This document shows positions 45,899-57,059 of a stretch of DNA of 64,000 bases, piece after piece. The stretch's first letter is position 1; the number at the start of each line of letters is the position of its first letter. The notes beneath the pieces were generated by a model. That model was not told where the DNA came from, did no database searches, and saw only the letters and a program-made list of their open reading frames with translations. This DNA is from Lunularia cruciata (Eukaryota > Streptophyta > Marchantiopsida > Lunulariales > Lunulariaceae), in contig OX419761.1 of the NCBI GenBank assembly GCA_948567375.1, forward strand, positions 24,430,501 to 24,494,500. The letters run 5' to 3'. The translations under genes and the position numbers were made by a program.

Positions 45899-46880
45899 AC
45901 CATCTTCCCGTACATGAAAAAGGTGTTTTTCCCTCCAATCTAAACTGTCTAGCTCACTGAAGAACATGGTCTCTCTCCTTGGCCCCAACCGTGCCACCCA
46001 CAACACCAGTGCAAAGATAGTCCATCACTAAGACATCATCATGAATATCTCACTGAATTGTACCAATATCTTCACTATTTAGATCTATGACCTCAATAAC
46101 TCCTCTTGTATACTGAGAGAGATATCACCAAAGTCTCAGCAAATATACAAAGAAAGGTAGATGCATGCTAACCTAGCACCATCTCCTCATCTATCTCACC
46201 ATGTCAAACATGCTTTGGTCTGATCCTACTGGTTGGGACATAGGTTTCTACTCAACCCATCTGCATCAACCCTCCAACAACTATCTCTCATGCTCCTCCA
46301 CAATAGTGCTATAGACCAAAATGTCATCAATATAGCACCAAGCAAAATTCAATCCAACTAGGATCTTGTCCATGACCCTCTAGAACTCAGAAAAAATATT
46401 CTTTAACCCAAATAGTAAGAAGCTCCATTGATATAACACATCCTTGGCGTGAGGATCAATAGCCCAAAATGTTGTCTTGGACTTACCTTCCTCCATGATT
46501 GGCAATTGATGATATCCTATTCAAAGATCCAAAGTACTAAAGACCTTTGGATGCCCAATTGCATCAAAGATCTCCTCCGGTGTAGGCATGGCATACTGAT
46601 CAGCCCTCATATGTTGGTTGATAGGACCGTTATCTCCACACATCCACCTATTTGTGTAGTTTCCATGCATATCCTTATTAGCTAGCATCATTGTAGTTGC
46701 TGCATATTCTCCATGTGAAATCTCCACCAAACCAACCTCAAAAAGATCTCTACTTCGACTCTGAATCAATTTCCTTTCCATATCACTATATAGATAAGGA
46801 TATAAAAAACTGGTATATCGCTAGTCAGCTCAATGTAAATACCAGGTCCTTTTAGAACACCCAATCCTTCATACTAAAGG
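45899..46880 (-). pseudogene. Element E reverse transcriptase and integrase remnant
   Basis: Frame 46781-46521: G-E-Y-A-A-T-T-M-M, M-C-G-D-N-G-P-I-N, D-Q-Y-A-M-P-T-P-E-E-I-F-D-A-I-G and K-V-F-S-T-L-D-L, a clear gypsy RT. The catalytic Y-I-D-D-I-L-V-Y-S follows at about 46345-46318. Downstream (46250-45900) a short piece resembling the segment before the integrase zinc finger is present, then the LTR. RNase H and the integrase core are deleted. Confidence 0.8.
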
Positions 46881-49086
46881 CAAAACAACTCTTATAGCTC
46901 CTCAAGACTTCCAAAATCTCCATCTTTCCTCTCTTGTAAGCTTGGGTCCAAGATTTGGCTCCCAAGTATTCTCTATAACTATAGTAGGAGTGGAAGACAT
47001 GCTGACTGGTTGCTACATTGAGCCCTTGAAAGCAGTAGTGTTATGCTCCCCAGCACTAGAGGTCCCAACCTTGATGTGAAAAACTCCCTCCACTCTAGCT
47101 GGAAGCTCTGCATGTCCTCTAATAGCATCCCAAGTGGACCAAGGTGTAATCCAAGTAGCCCACGCTCATCTAGATGGACTCCAAGTAGACCACTCTCTCT
47201 AGTAGCTATTGGATGTGTCCCAAGAATCCCATGTCCACTCGGTCCATCATCCCCAACATGTGCCTAAATAATCTTGATAGGCACAAGGCTCACAAGTGTC
47301 CAAGTGGTGATGCCTATCGAGCGCATCTTACGTTGCTCTACCAAACCAAGGTTGACAATCCAGGTCAAACAGTTCAGGTCCATAGCTTGATCTAACACCT
47401 GATGCATAGATACCTTTGACACTATTAGAACAACGATAATACCAGTGCAAAAACCCATTGCTTGATCTCTCTCATCGGCATTGGGCTTCACCAACTACTA
47501 TAATTGTGAGTCCCAAACTAGTCCAAGACCTCCTTCTCAAAAAGCATGAGAGCTTGGGAAACTCATAAGTGTGGGAAAAGCGGCTCTAGGTTGTCCAACT
47601 AGATTCACCACTGTCATAGGTGACCTATCAGCCACTATTACCTTCTGAGACTGACGTCTAATATCCAAGATATAATCAACAATGATGTGGTCTAGTCTTT
47701 GAATCCCGTCATAAGCACATTGTAGAACCTCTTTAGGTAAGAGGTTTGTCCACCAAAGACAAAGATGATGAGCCCGTGATCCCACTCTCACTTCATCTAA
47801 CAAAAAAACGTCTTATCCAAGAATGGACCTAATATGTACTTGCCACCACTCAAGTGCAAGAATCACCTATCAAAGGTATGTTCTACAAAATGTAAGCTAG
47901 AGAAATGGTTTGATGAACCTGGAGATGTTGTAGTATCCGTAACATCTACCAAAATACATCCAAATGCATCCTAAAGACCCATACCTTGGCCAACACGTGT
48001 ATGTTCCTACCATGGCCATCCAAAAATCACCAAATGAACATGCCCATGTCACTCTAGATCATGTACTCCTAGCAAAGAAATATCTATTGGTAGGCCCTTT
48101 TGGTAACCCCTGACTGTTGACATTGATAATAACTCAAGATACCAATAGGCCAAGTGTGCCACATGATGGAGAGCGACTCACTTGGGAATCTTATCTTTCT
48201 CCATATACAAGTACCTCTATACTTGTATACTTGCCTATAATCTCGCAGCTAGTCCAATGCTTATCCTACCGAACAACTCCAATAGACATATTCAATCTAC
48301 TGGATACTACCAAGAAATGAGTGTGGTATCCAAAGGTTTCAAGGTAATTGACTCTAGAGGCTCATCCTCACACTCATCTCTTGGTGGTATAAAGGCTCCA
48401 CTCCAACCTTGCTACACCAACCAATCTGCATGCTGCTGCAATGCCTACTTTGAACTCCACAATGGAACATCCAAGGTGGATGGAACAATCCCACTTGTAC
48501 TCCATATCCAAATGATCTCCTCTGGTATTGGAGTATCCTTTGCATGGGTGTTCCCCTCCAATAAGTCACCATGCCAAGTAACAACACCACTAAAAGCTAA
48601 AATTGATGGTGTCATGGTCTCGGACAATAGTGAGCCAAGATTGCCACTATTGAAGCAAACTTGGAGGCGACAAACTCGTCTATCACCTGACTGCGAACCT
48701 GGTTGATAGGAGGCTATCTCCTCCCAATAGGTAATATTGAAACCCATGGGGTATAACACTGCTCCCCCAACTAACACATCATATGACTCAACTATGGTCA
48801 CAATGGCATGAGCTCTCACCACAAAGCTATCAGTCGGATAACCAAGCTGAAGTTGAACAACCAGCTCTCCACATGTGATGTATTATGTCAAACCACCTCC
48901 TAGAGATGCTTGGATCTAAAATGGACACCTCTCCACATTGGTCTTCCATAACCCTAGATTGACAACTGCAGCCTTCTCCAACATAAGGGGCTGCACACCC
49001 TAGTCTAATAAGACTCTTTGTGGTGTATAGATCTTCCATGAAGGTCCCACCAAATGGAAAATCCTCCTCTGGTTACCCAATAGGAC
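46881..49086 (-). pseudogene. Element E pol: protease-like and linker region
   Basis: Minus-strand frames 49039-48830 (L-I-R-L-G-C-A-A-P) and 48822-48445 (A-I-V-T-I-V-E-S-Y-D-V-L-V-G-G-A-V-L-Y-P-M-G-F) form the retropepsin-like domain; the D-V-L-V-G-G-x-V-L block is its conserved C-terminal part. A catalytic D-[ST]-G is not securely visible. Frames 47803-47537 and 47494-47264 belong to the long linker before RT. Interrupted upstream by a solo S LTR. Confidence 0.65.
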
Positions 49087-49774
49087 TGTGAGCCGGCCTG
49101 TCTCTCACTCAGGATGAACCTCTGATGGCTATTATGGTAGTGCACCATGGACTAAGAAGGCAAGGAACCCAAACTCCATCATACTCCTCCAAGGCTAACA
49201 CTCCAAGACTCAAGACATTGCTCACTAGAGAACTCAATGAGAGAGAGATAGTTGCAAATGAAAGGATGATGAGTACCTCCTCACCCCTTGTTTATATACT
49301 TGTGAAATAGTACGTACCAAAGTTACTAATTACCGTAGTAACTCAAGTTACTAGACTAAAAGTCAAGTAAAGTCAGAAAGTAGAAAGGAATATCCATTCA
49401 CATAGGCATATTCCCCTAAGCATGTAGTCTTATCTTGACCCAACCACTAAGTCAAGGATTCCTTCACATAGGCTATCCTTGGACTAAAGAAGAATCCAAA
49501 ACAAAAAAGCTTGCGGGCCCAAGAGTTCTCAACTCTTTCCTCAAAGCCAAACACCTAGGAATAATACCAAGTTAACACACTAAAATCCAAAATAGTGGTG
49601 CTCATCTTTTCTACTTCCTCTAAAGTAAGGTCCCCTCTATCTTAGCTATGACTAACTTTAGCTAACCATGACTAATATAGAACCATCCTTTATCTCTATA
49701 TAAATAATATCTCTTAAGTACTTGTAATTCCAAGCTAAATATCACGATACCATACACATACAAATGAGTGTTAT
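49087..49774 (-). repeat. Solo LTR of family S in E, perfect target duplication
   Basis: 688 bp, TGTGAGCCGGCC to GAGTGTTAT. Flanked by AGGAC on both sides (49082-49086, 49775-49779). Removing it and one AGGAC rejoins E's sequence. No internal domain. Confidence 0.9.
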
Positions 49775-50532
49775 AGGACAACCCCAAGTGTGAACCACGC
49801 TCTCTCTAAGGCCATTCTAGTTGGCAACTCCTCTAATCTAGCCGTTGTTGCCTGCCATAAACCACTGGTTGTTGAATGGATCCTATTCTCCTCAACCAAG
49901 TCAGCTCTACTATCAAACACCTCTGCTCAAGAAGCAGGAACCACATCATCCCTACTCTCACAAAGCGTGACAGCCAATCTGAACACTGGAGTTGAGTCAA
50001 CTCCTAATGTACACATGTCATTGGCTGAAAATAAAAGATAGCGCATAATCAACTACTCCCAACATTGTGCTAGACTTAGTCTATATGGTAGAAGGTAGCT
50101 GACTAGTAGGTAGTCCATCATGCACCTCATCACCACCTACCACACCTGCACTAGGACGTCTAAGAGCCATAGATGATGTCTGTAGAGCCTTAGAGAGTGT
50201 GAAAGATTGGGGAAGTTTGACCTATCTCTCAATCTCTCCTCTTTGTGGGTCCAACTCCATTGATGCTCCCCTAGGCTCTGGAGCATGTATTGCACTCCTA
50301 GTCACTATTGATGATGCATCCATTTATGCTGCTCCGCACATGAAGTCCAAAGCATCTCTATCACTAGCATATGAGATGGAACCCTCAACACCCAAATCTG
50401 ATCTCCTTTGAGCAATGACCATACTAGCCAATCTTTGCTCCAAGTGCTCAATTCGAATAGCCATAGTTGTATCAGAAGTAAGGGCAGGTACTACACCACT
50501 ATTAGGTGTAGATCCTCTACCACCACCTCTAC
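49775..50532 (-). pseudogene. Element E gag-pol junction region
   Basis: Minus-strand sequence between the S LTR and H. It is the continuation of E; short Ser/Thr/Pro-rich pieces are readable but no motif is secure. Ends at the TCTAC target site of H (50528-50532). Confidence 0.5.
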
Positions 50533-50911
50533 TCTAACAATATGGAGTTTAGCGACAAAGTTAGTAAGGCTAACAAAGTAGCAAATAAGAGAAATTAGCC
50601 TAGAATATTCTAGAAGTATCTAGGAAGCTTCTTGGGAAGCTTCTCGGCTAGCTTAGCTTGCATGACAAGTAAGTAGCTCCTAGAAGGAAGCTTCTTGAGA
50701 AGCTTTCCAAATAACTTGGCTTGCACTCCAAGAAAGCGGCTCAAGAAAGCGGCTCAAGGAAGCTTCTTGAGAAGCTTCTGAAGAGCCTTGCATGATCCTT
50801 ATAAATACAAGAGCCAAAGCTCATGCTAGGCATTTGTATTTTTTCCACATTCAAGTGTTCCAATGTGAGTTTCCATTCTCCTATTTCTCTCCTTGGTCTC
50901 GGTCTTTTACA
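50533..50911 (+). repeat. Family-1 LTR, 5' LTR of H
   Basis: Starts TCTAACAATATGGAG (TG changed to TC) and ends CTTTTACA. It has an extra 13-bp tandem duplication gaaagcggctcaa at about 50733-50758 that the 3' LTR lacks, and a TATA-like tataaata at about 50801. Confidence 0.92.
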
Positions 50912-50912
50912 T

Positions 50913-50924
50913 TGGTATCAGAGC
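50913..50924 (+). other. Primer-binding site of H
   Basis: TGGTATCAGAGC one base after the LTR, complementary to the 3' end of initiator Met tRNA. Confidence 0.9.
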
Positions 50925-51172
50925 AGGAATGGGATGGCTGGAATTTATGGACTACGAAATCCACTTCCACCAAACCATTGAAATTTTTTGTGTCCAAGCA
51001 TCATTTCACACAATTCATCACTTCGCGCTTTGGATAAGATTTTCTACATATGATCACCATATTTGAGGAACCCTTGGTGCTTCCGGTTGTAACTTATGGA
51101 GAACAATGGACGTGCTACTTCTATGTGTTAATAAATTAGATAGATTAGAGATTGTGTGATAGAGTATCAACC

Positions 51173-52100
51173 ATGGTGGCAATGCCTGAGGTTATCCTTG
51201 CTATGCAACAACAAATCAAGCACCTTACTCGATTGTTGGATGAACAAGAGCTTTGACAATAGGAGCACATAGAGAGAGTACCAGTTTGAGAAGGAGAAGA
51301 TCAAATCTGATTCCCTAAACCCAAGGTATTTGAGGGCAAGAATCTCTTGGGTGTAGTGGAGAATTTTGTGTTTGATTGTGAATGTTACTTTGAAGCTACC
51401 AATCTGCACGATGAGCAAAAATATATTCTCTGGCTTCTAGCTAATTGGATGGAGTAGCAAAGCTATGGTGGAGATTCCAAGTAGACCGAGCTGAACAACA
51501 AATTGTTGCACCAATCTTGACGTTGGCAGAATTCAAGAGTGGAATAATTAGTCAATTCCAAGCTATAAATGCCACACGAGCTATAGGGGATATGTTTGTA
51601 GAGTTGAAACAGATTGGCTCTGTAAGAAGTTACATCATGCAATTCTAGAACACCATCATGAAAATTCCAAATACACTTGAAAGTGAAGCTTTGGATCAAT
51701 TTGTGAGGGGCTTGAAAGCGAGAACCAAATTAGAGGTAACCATGCAAGAGCCACAAGACTTGGAGGAAGCATGCGGTTGGCCAAACATTTTGACTTCTTG
51801 GTTGAAACAACTTGGTCTTGACCTTGACCTCCACATAACATATTGATACATTGCATGCGGATGGAGGAGCCGACACCAATGGAGATTAATGCTATTCAAC
51901 AAAGACTACTTGGCACTACATATAGAGAGAAATTGTAACAAAATGGAGGTTGTTTTTATTATCGCCAATTGGGACATCGCATTGTTGAATGTCTACTCAA
52001 GAATGGGCAACCTTGATAAGTTGCCTAGATAGAGTTTGTGGAGTAGAATGATTAGGGAAATGAGGAATCCCAGTAGGAAATTTTGAGCCGCCTATTGGGA
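51173..52100 (+). pseudogene. Element H gag
   Basis: Start at accATGGTGGCAATG (51173), the same start as C and I. The N-terminal M-Q-Q-Q-I-K-H-L-T-R-L-L helix is followed by stops. F-E-G-K-N-L-L-G, A-K-L-W-W-R-F-Q-V (51445-), L-K-Q-I-G-S-V-R-S-Y-I and F-V-R-G-L-K-A-R-T-K-L-E-V-T mark the capsid domain. The zinc knuckle reads C-F-Y-Y-R-Q-L-G-H-R-I-V-E-C (about 51948-51990): the second Cys has become Tyr. Confidence 0.85.
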
Positions 52101-52148
52101 GCTTGATTGAATGGGAGTGAAGGCTAGACCTATGCAAGTTTACTTCAC

Positions 52149-52535
52149 TTGCAAGGCACAATATCTAATCGGGGTTGTAGTATTTTGGTTGATTCAAGAA
52201 GTTCAAAGAATTGCATATCTATGCAAGTAGCAAAGGAACTAGGTATTCCTATCAAGCCCGTAATTGGAAGTAAATCAATGATGGCGGATGGTAGAAAGGG
52301 TTCTACACTCCATACCTCACATCTTGTTACCTTCAAGATTGGAAAGGAGTATTTGGAGTGTATGAGGTTTGTAGTTGCACCTCTACACTAAAATGTCATT
52401 CTAGGATTACCTTAGCTTGAACATCATAAGGTTTAATTTGATTGGAACTGATGATAAATTCAAGTACAACACCAAGGTAGGAGTTTCCGATTTGGTTGTT
52501 TGGCACCTCTGAGTAAGACACCTAAAAATAGTCAA
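52149..52535 (+). pseudogene. Element H protease
   Basis: Frame 52149-52391: I-L-V-D-S-R-S-S-K-N-C-I-S at the active site, with Asp kept but the following Gly replaced by Arg; then the conserved Y-L-E-C-M-R-F-V-V-A-P-L-H, a stop at 52389, and V-I-L-G-L-P. Confidence 0.8.
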
Positions 52536-52716
52536 TCCCAAGATGGGAATTTTGTCAAGAAGGTAGCCATAGAGCAAGCCTTGAAGAGGGATAAGTCCCA
52601 AGATAGGAAGTTTACTAGGAAAGTAGCCATGGAGCAAGCATTGAAGAAAGATGAGACCTTAGATAGGAAGTTTATTAATGAAGCAGCCATATAGAACAAG
52701 CTTTGGAGGAAGATCA
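52536..52716 (+). repeat. Three tandem 20-residue units (protease-RT linker, H)
   Basis: Units at 52536-52595, 52596-52655 and 52656-52716 (one inserted base). Same consensus as 421-600: S-Q-D-x-x-F-x5-A-x-E-Q-A-L-K. Confidence 0.85.
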
Positions 52717-53430
52717 GTCTATTTTTGCGGTGTGGATTAAGCCAATTGCTCAAGGACAATCTGAGGAGGGCCAAGAGCCTCATTAAGCAATGGTTGATAA
52801 GATAGTTCAAGAGTTTGCTGATGTGTTTCTAGATGATCTGCCAAAGGGATTACCTTCCGATTGTGGTATGCACTTCAAGATTGAGTTATTGCTAGGGAGT
52901 ATTACAATGAGTAGACCAATCTTTCAGCTCTCACCAAAGGAGTTGGAGGAGTTGCAAACAACAATTATGGAGTTGTTGGAGAAGGATTCCATATGACACA
53001 TTACCTCTCCTTTGGGAGCACCGGTACTATTTATTCCAAAGAAGGATGGAGGACTTCATTTTTGTATTGATTATTGTGAACTCAATAAGCAAATAGTGAA
53101 GAATGCATATCCCTTATCTTGGATTGATGACTTTCTTGATAAATTGAGTGGAGCACAATACCTTTCCAAGTTGGATCTCTACAATGGCTATTGGAAAATC
53201 CCCATTGATAGGGAAGATGTGCAAAAGACTACCTTTTGCACAAGGTATGGTCATTTTGAGTGGAGAGTTCTACCTTCCGGGCTCACTAATGCTCTAGCCG
53301 TCTTCATGGATCAAATGCATCAGGTGTTGGATAGACTATTGGATCAGTACATGGTGGTGTTCTTGGATGGTATCTTACTCTATAGTAAGACAGAGGAAGA
53401 ACACATGAATCATGTGTAAGAAGTCCTAAG
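52717..53430 (+). pseudogene. Element H reverse transcriptase
   Basis: Two consecutive frames (52790-52996 and 53012-53419) separated by a stop cover the whole palm and fingers: F-I-P-K-K-D-G-G, C-I-D-Y-C-E-L-N, L-S-K-L-D-L-Y-N-G-Y-W-K-I-P, F-E-W-R-V-L-P-S-G-L-T-N-A. The catalytic box reads V-F-L-D-G-I-L-L-Y-S, so the second catalytic Asp is Gly. It is the longest RT frame in the window yet catalytically dead. Confidence 0.9.
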
Positions 53431-54100
53431 ATGACTATGACAATGGAAATTTTATTGCATGAAGTTGAAGTGTGCCTTTTGGCAGAAAGAAGACACATTC
53501 TTGGGTCACAAGATCTCATTAGAAGGGATCAAGATGGAATAGGAGAAAATCAAGGCCATTATTGATTGGCCTACTCCAAAAAATGCTATAGAAGTACGAG
53601 CATTTAATGTATTGGCCAGTTTTTACCAACAATTTGTCCATTATTATGCTCATGTGGTTGCACTATTTATTGACCTCTTGGAGAAGGACTTGAGCTTCCT
53701 GTGGACCACCAAGCATGAAGAAGCATTCCAAAAGCTGAAACATATGGTATTTTCAAGACCCATCCTTCAACCATATGATCCTTAGCTACCTTGTGTGGTT
53801 GATTTTGATGCTTCTAACTTTGCAATTGGAGTAGTGTTGCAACAAGAATTCCCAGATGGACTACATCTCATTGCCTTTGTATCTTGCTGAATAAATACAA
53901 CTAAAAGACATTACTTTGCTTGAGATTGGGAACAACTTGCAATGGTATATGCCACCAAGGTATGGAGGCATTATCTCTTGGGGAAACAAGTGATCATGCA
54001 AACTCATCACAAACCATTGTTGTAGACCTTACACTTGGAACACATGAAGAGTCAACATCATTGATGGGAGGAGCAACTCCAATTGTTTGACATCAAACTT
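53431..54100 (+). pseudogene. Element H RT connection and RNase H
   Basis: Colinear RNase H region with V-R-A-F-N-V-L-A-S-F-Y-Q, W-T-T-K-H-E-E-A-F-Q-K-L-K (about 53702-53740), P-C-V-V-D-F-D-A-S-N-F-A-I-G (about 53789-53830) and F-D-I-K-L-E-Y-K-P-G-R-F-H at about 54086-54124. Several stops. Confidence 0.8.
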
Positions 54101-55240
54101 GAGTACAAACCAGGTCGGTTCCATGTCATCCTTGATGCTCTATCACGACAACCTAATTTGAAGTCTCTTCTTCTCATCACGGTGGCAATTACAATGGTGA
54201 AAATTGACTCCAAGGTCCAAAATGAGTTTTGGTCAGCTTTACAACAAGATCACTTCTTCCAAATGGTACATGGTCGTCTTACATCATGTGATAAAGAGTC
54301 CAACGCCTTATCCTTCAAGGAAGTCCTATTCCATGAGGATCTGATCTATGTTCCAGCCAAATGCAATCTCTGACTTGTGTATCTTCAAGAAGCCCATGAT
54401 TTACCAATAGCTGATCACATGAGTGTGGACAAGACCTTGAGTACCGTCCAATGCCAATGGTGGTGGCCCAACATGACACAAGATGTTCAAGAGTTTATCC
54501 AATCTTGTGAAAGCTGCCAATGCAACAAGGCCCACAACCAAAAGTCAAGTGGACTCCTTCAACTACTCCTCATTCCATCCGGTCAATGGGAACATGTAAG
54601 CTTGTATCACATCACATCCTTGCCCAAGACAAAGCAAGGGACACATAGCAATTGTGGTGTTTGTGGATAAGCTTAGTAAGCAAATCCACTTGGCACCAAC
54701 CTTTGATACCATGGATGCTCTAGCCTTAGCACAAATCTACTTTGACAATGTCTTCAAGCATCATGGGATCCCACATGTACTCATCTTCAACAGTGATCCT
54801 TGATTCACTGGGAAGTTTTGGCAAGCACTCTTCCAAATACTCAACACCAAGCTTGCTTTTTCCATGACCTATCATCCTCAAATTGATGGACAAACCGAAC
54901 ATGAAAATCATACCTTAGAAGATATGCTGCATGCCTTCATCAATGTCCACCATACCAATTAGGATGAATGTCTTGTAGTTGCAGAATTTGCCTACAACAA
55001 TTCCAAATAGGCAAGCACAAGATTTTCTCCTTTCTTTCTCAATTTTGGCCAAGATTTGCTTGTTCCAGATTCTCTTCTTGCTCCGCCCCCATCTCAGGTC
55101 TCTCATACTTCAACCTTCTTGACCACCATCTCCCAATCTCTCCAGCAAGCCAAATCTCACCTCTTTGTTGCCTAGATCATAAGAAACAGACCACCATCAT
55201 GTGATCTCACCTTTGAAGTTGGTGATAGAGTCATGCTATC
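54101..55240 (+). pseudogene. Element H integrase
   Basis: Zinc-binding frame 54377-54670: H-D-L-P-I-A-D-H and C-E-S-C-Q-C-N-K, both His and both Cys kept, with W-W-W-P-N-M between. Core: V-D-K-L-S-K (about 54664), N-S-D-P then a stop (second Asp kept, about 54788-54802), and third-acid block D-G-Q-T-E-H-E-N (about 54886-54908) with Glu kept. Stops break the frame at several points. Confidence 0.85.
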
Positions 55241-55688
55241 CTCTAGTAACCTACCACTCCCACTTGATATCTAAGTTTGTAAACTTACCCCTAATTGGAT
55301 GAGACCCTTTGTTGGCACTCAAATTGTCTCTCTTGTTGCTTATTGACATGCCTTGCCTTGTCATATGCACATCCATCCTATCTTTTTATGTTTCCAAGCT
55401 GAAACCCTTTGTTCCTAACCCTCTTCTTTTTCCTCTTGAGTCCAACCTCCCCCTCTTCCTATCCCTATCAATGATCATGAGGAGTACAAAGTTGATCCTA
55501 TCCTTGCACGTCACCACATTCAACAAAGTCGTCAATAACATACGGAGTACAAGGTCCTTTGGAAAGGGTATCTCCTTCATGATGCTACAAGGGAACTTGT
55601 CTCTCATCTCTAGAATGCACAATTGGCCATCCAAGAGTTCAAAGCTTCATTGGCAATGAGCACATCACCAACTAGCAGTGGGGAAATA
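55241..55688 (+). pseudogene. Element H integrase C-terminus, chromodomain and polypurine tract
   Basis: Integrase C-terminal S-S-N-L-P-L-P-L-D, then chromodomain remnants Y-K-V-D-P-I-L-A-R-H-H and E-Y-K-V-L-W-K-G-Y, and N-A-Q-L-A-I-Q-E-F, in two frames. The tract gtggggaaata just before 55689 is the likely plus-strand primer. Confidence 0.8.
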
Positions 55689-56049
55689 TGTAACAATATA
55701 GAGTTAAGTGACAAAGTTAGTAGAGCTAACAAAGTAGCAAATAAGACAAATTAGCCTAGAATATTCCAGAAGTATCTAAGAAGCTTCTAGGGAAGCTTCT
55801 TGGCTAGCTTGCACGCCAAGTAAGCAACTCCTAAAAGAAAGCTTCTTGAGAAACTTCTCAATTAACTTGGCTTGCACTCTAAGAAAGTGGCTCAAGGAAG
55901 CTTCTTGAGAAGCTTCTCAAGAGCCTTGCATGATCCCCATAAATACGAGAGCCAAAAATCATGCTAGGCACTCTGAGTTTTCCCACATTCAAGTGTCTCA
56001 ATGTGAGTTTCCATTCTCCTATTTCTCTCCTTGGTCTTGGTCTTTTACA
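55689..56049 (+). repeat. Family-1 LTR, 3' LTR of H
   Basis: 361 bp, TGTAACAATATAGAG to CTTTTACA; differs from the 5' LTR at many scattered sites and lacks its 13-bp duplication, so H is not a recent insertion. Confidence 0.92.
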
Positions 56050-56368
56050 TCTACCACCTTGTCCTCCATGAACTGGAGCTCCTCTACTACCTGCCATAGT
56101 AGATCTACCACTTTGTTACTTTGGGTGTACGTCAAAGCACCAGTCACTAGAGTGACCATATCTATGAAAATGCTCACATTGTTTGTGGGCTGGTTGTGAT
56201 GCACACAAGGGATCAAGTCTGCTGCCCTAAGTACACTCTCTCCTATGGTCAGGTCCACCATAAGTCAAACAAGCAACAACACCACATTGGATACTATTGA
56301 CCCAAAAATGAAGGTAGGGGTCTAGCTTCACTAGGCTCTCCACTCGCTCCATAGGATCTGGATTGTCA
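56050..56368 (-). pseudogene. Element E gag (between H and the S LTR)
   Basis: Minus-strand frame 56261-56019 (the part beyond 56050 belongs to E) reads L-T-I-G-E-S-V-L-R-A-A-D-L and V-D-L-L-W-Q-V-V-E-E-L-Q. No zinc knuckle recognised. It continues E's 50527 side across H. Confidence 0.6.
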
Positions 56369-57059
56369 TGTAACACCCATTTGTGCATGTGTGTGGTATT
56401 GTGATATTTAGCTTGGTATTACAAGTAATTGAGAGATATTATCTATATAGAGATAAAGGATGGTTCTACATTAGTCATAATTAGCTAAAGTTAGTCATAG
56501 CTAAGATAGAGTGGACCTTACTTTAGAGGAAGTGGAAAAGATGAGCACCACTATTTTGGATTCTTGTGTTTTGACTTGGTATTATTCCTAGGTGTTTGGC
56601 TTTGAGGAGAGAGTTGAGAACTCTTGTGCCCGCAAGCTTTTTTGTTTTGGATTCTTCTATAGTCCAAAGATAGCCCATGTGAAGGAATCCTTGACGTAAT
56701 GGTTGGGTCAATATAAGATCACATGCTAGTGGAATATGCCCATGTGAATGGATATTTCTTTCTACTTTTTGACTTTATTTGACTTTTAGTTTAGTAACTT
56801 GAGTTACTACGGTAATTAGTAACTTCGGTGTGTAACTATTTCACAATTATATAAAGAAGAGGTGAGGAGGTACTCATCATCTTTTCATTTGCAACTATCT
56901 CTCTCTCATTGAGTTCTCTAGTGAGCAATATCTTGAGTCTTGGAGTGTTAGCCTTGGAGGAGCATGATGAACTTGGGGTTCCTTGCCTTCTTACTCCATG
57001 GTGCGCTACCATCATAGCCATCAGAGGTTCATCTTGAGTGAGGGACAGACCGGCTCACA
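56369..57059 (+). repeat. Solo LTR of family S in E's gag
   Basis: 691 bp, TGTAACACCCATTTGTGC to CCGGCTCACA, with a TATA-like tatataaag at about 56849. Flanks tgtca and gtcca give only an imperfect duplication. E's gag continues on both sides. Confidence 0.85.

Larger units (their letters stand above)
50533..56049 (+). mobile_element. Element H: family-1 gypsy, complete span, inserted in E
   Basis: The only family-1 element with both LTRs and an uninterrupted interior in the window: 5' LTR 50533-50911, primer-binding site 50913-50924, gag, protease, linker repeats, RT, RNase H, integrase, chromodomain, polypurine tract about 55678-55688, 3' LTR 55689-56049. Flanked by perfect TCTAC (50528-50532, 56050-56054). 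Length 5517 bp. Numerous stops and a mutated RT active site make it defective. Confidence 0.93.

Noticed and set aside
48182-48706. 174-codon plus-strand ORF
   Set aside because: Antisense to the protease-like domain of element E (48445-48822, minus).
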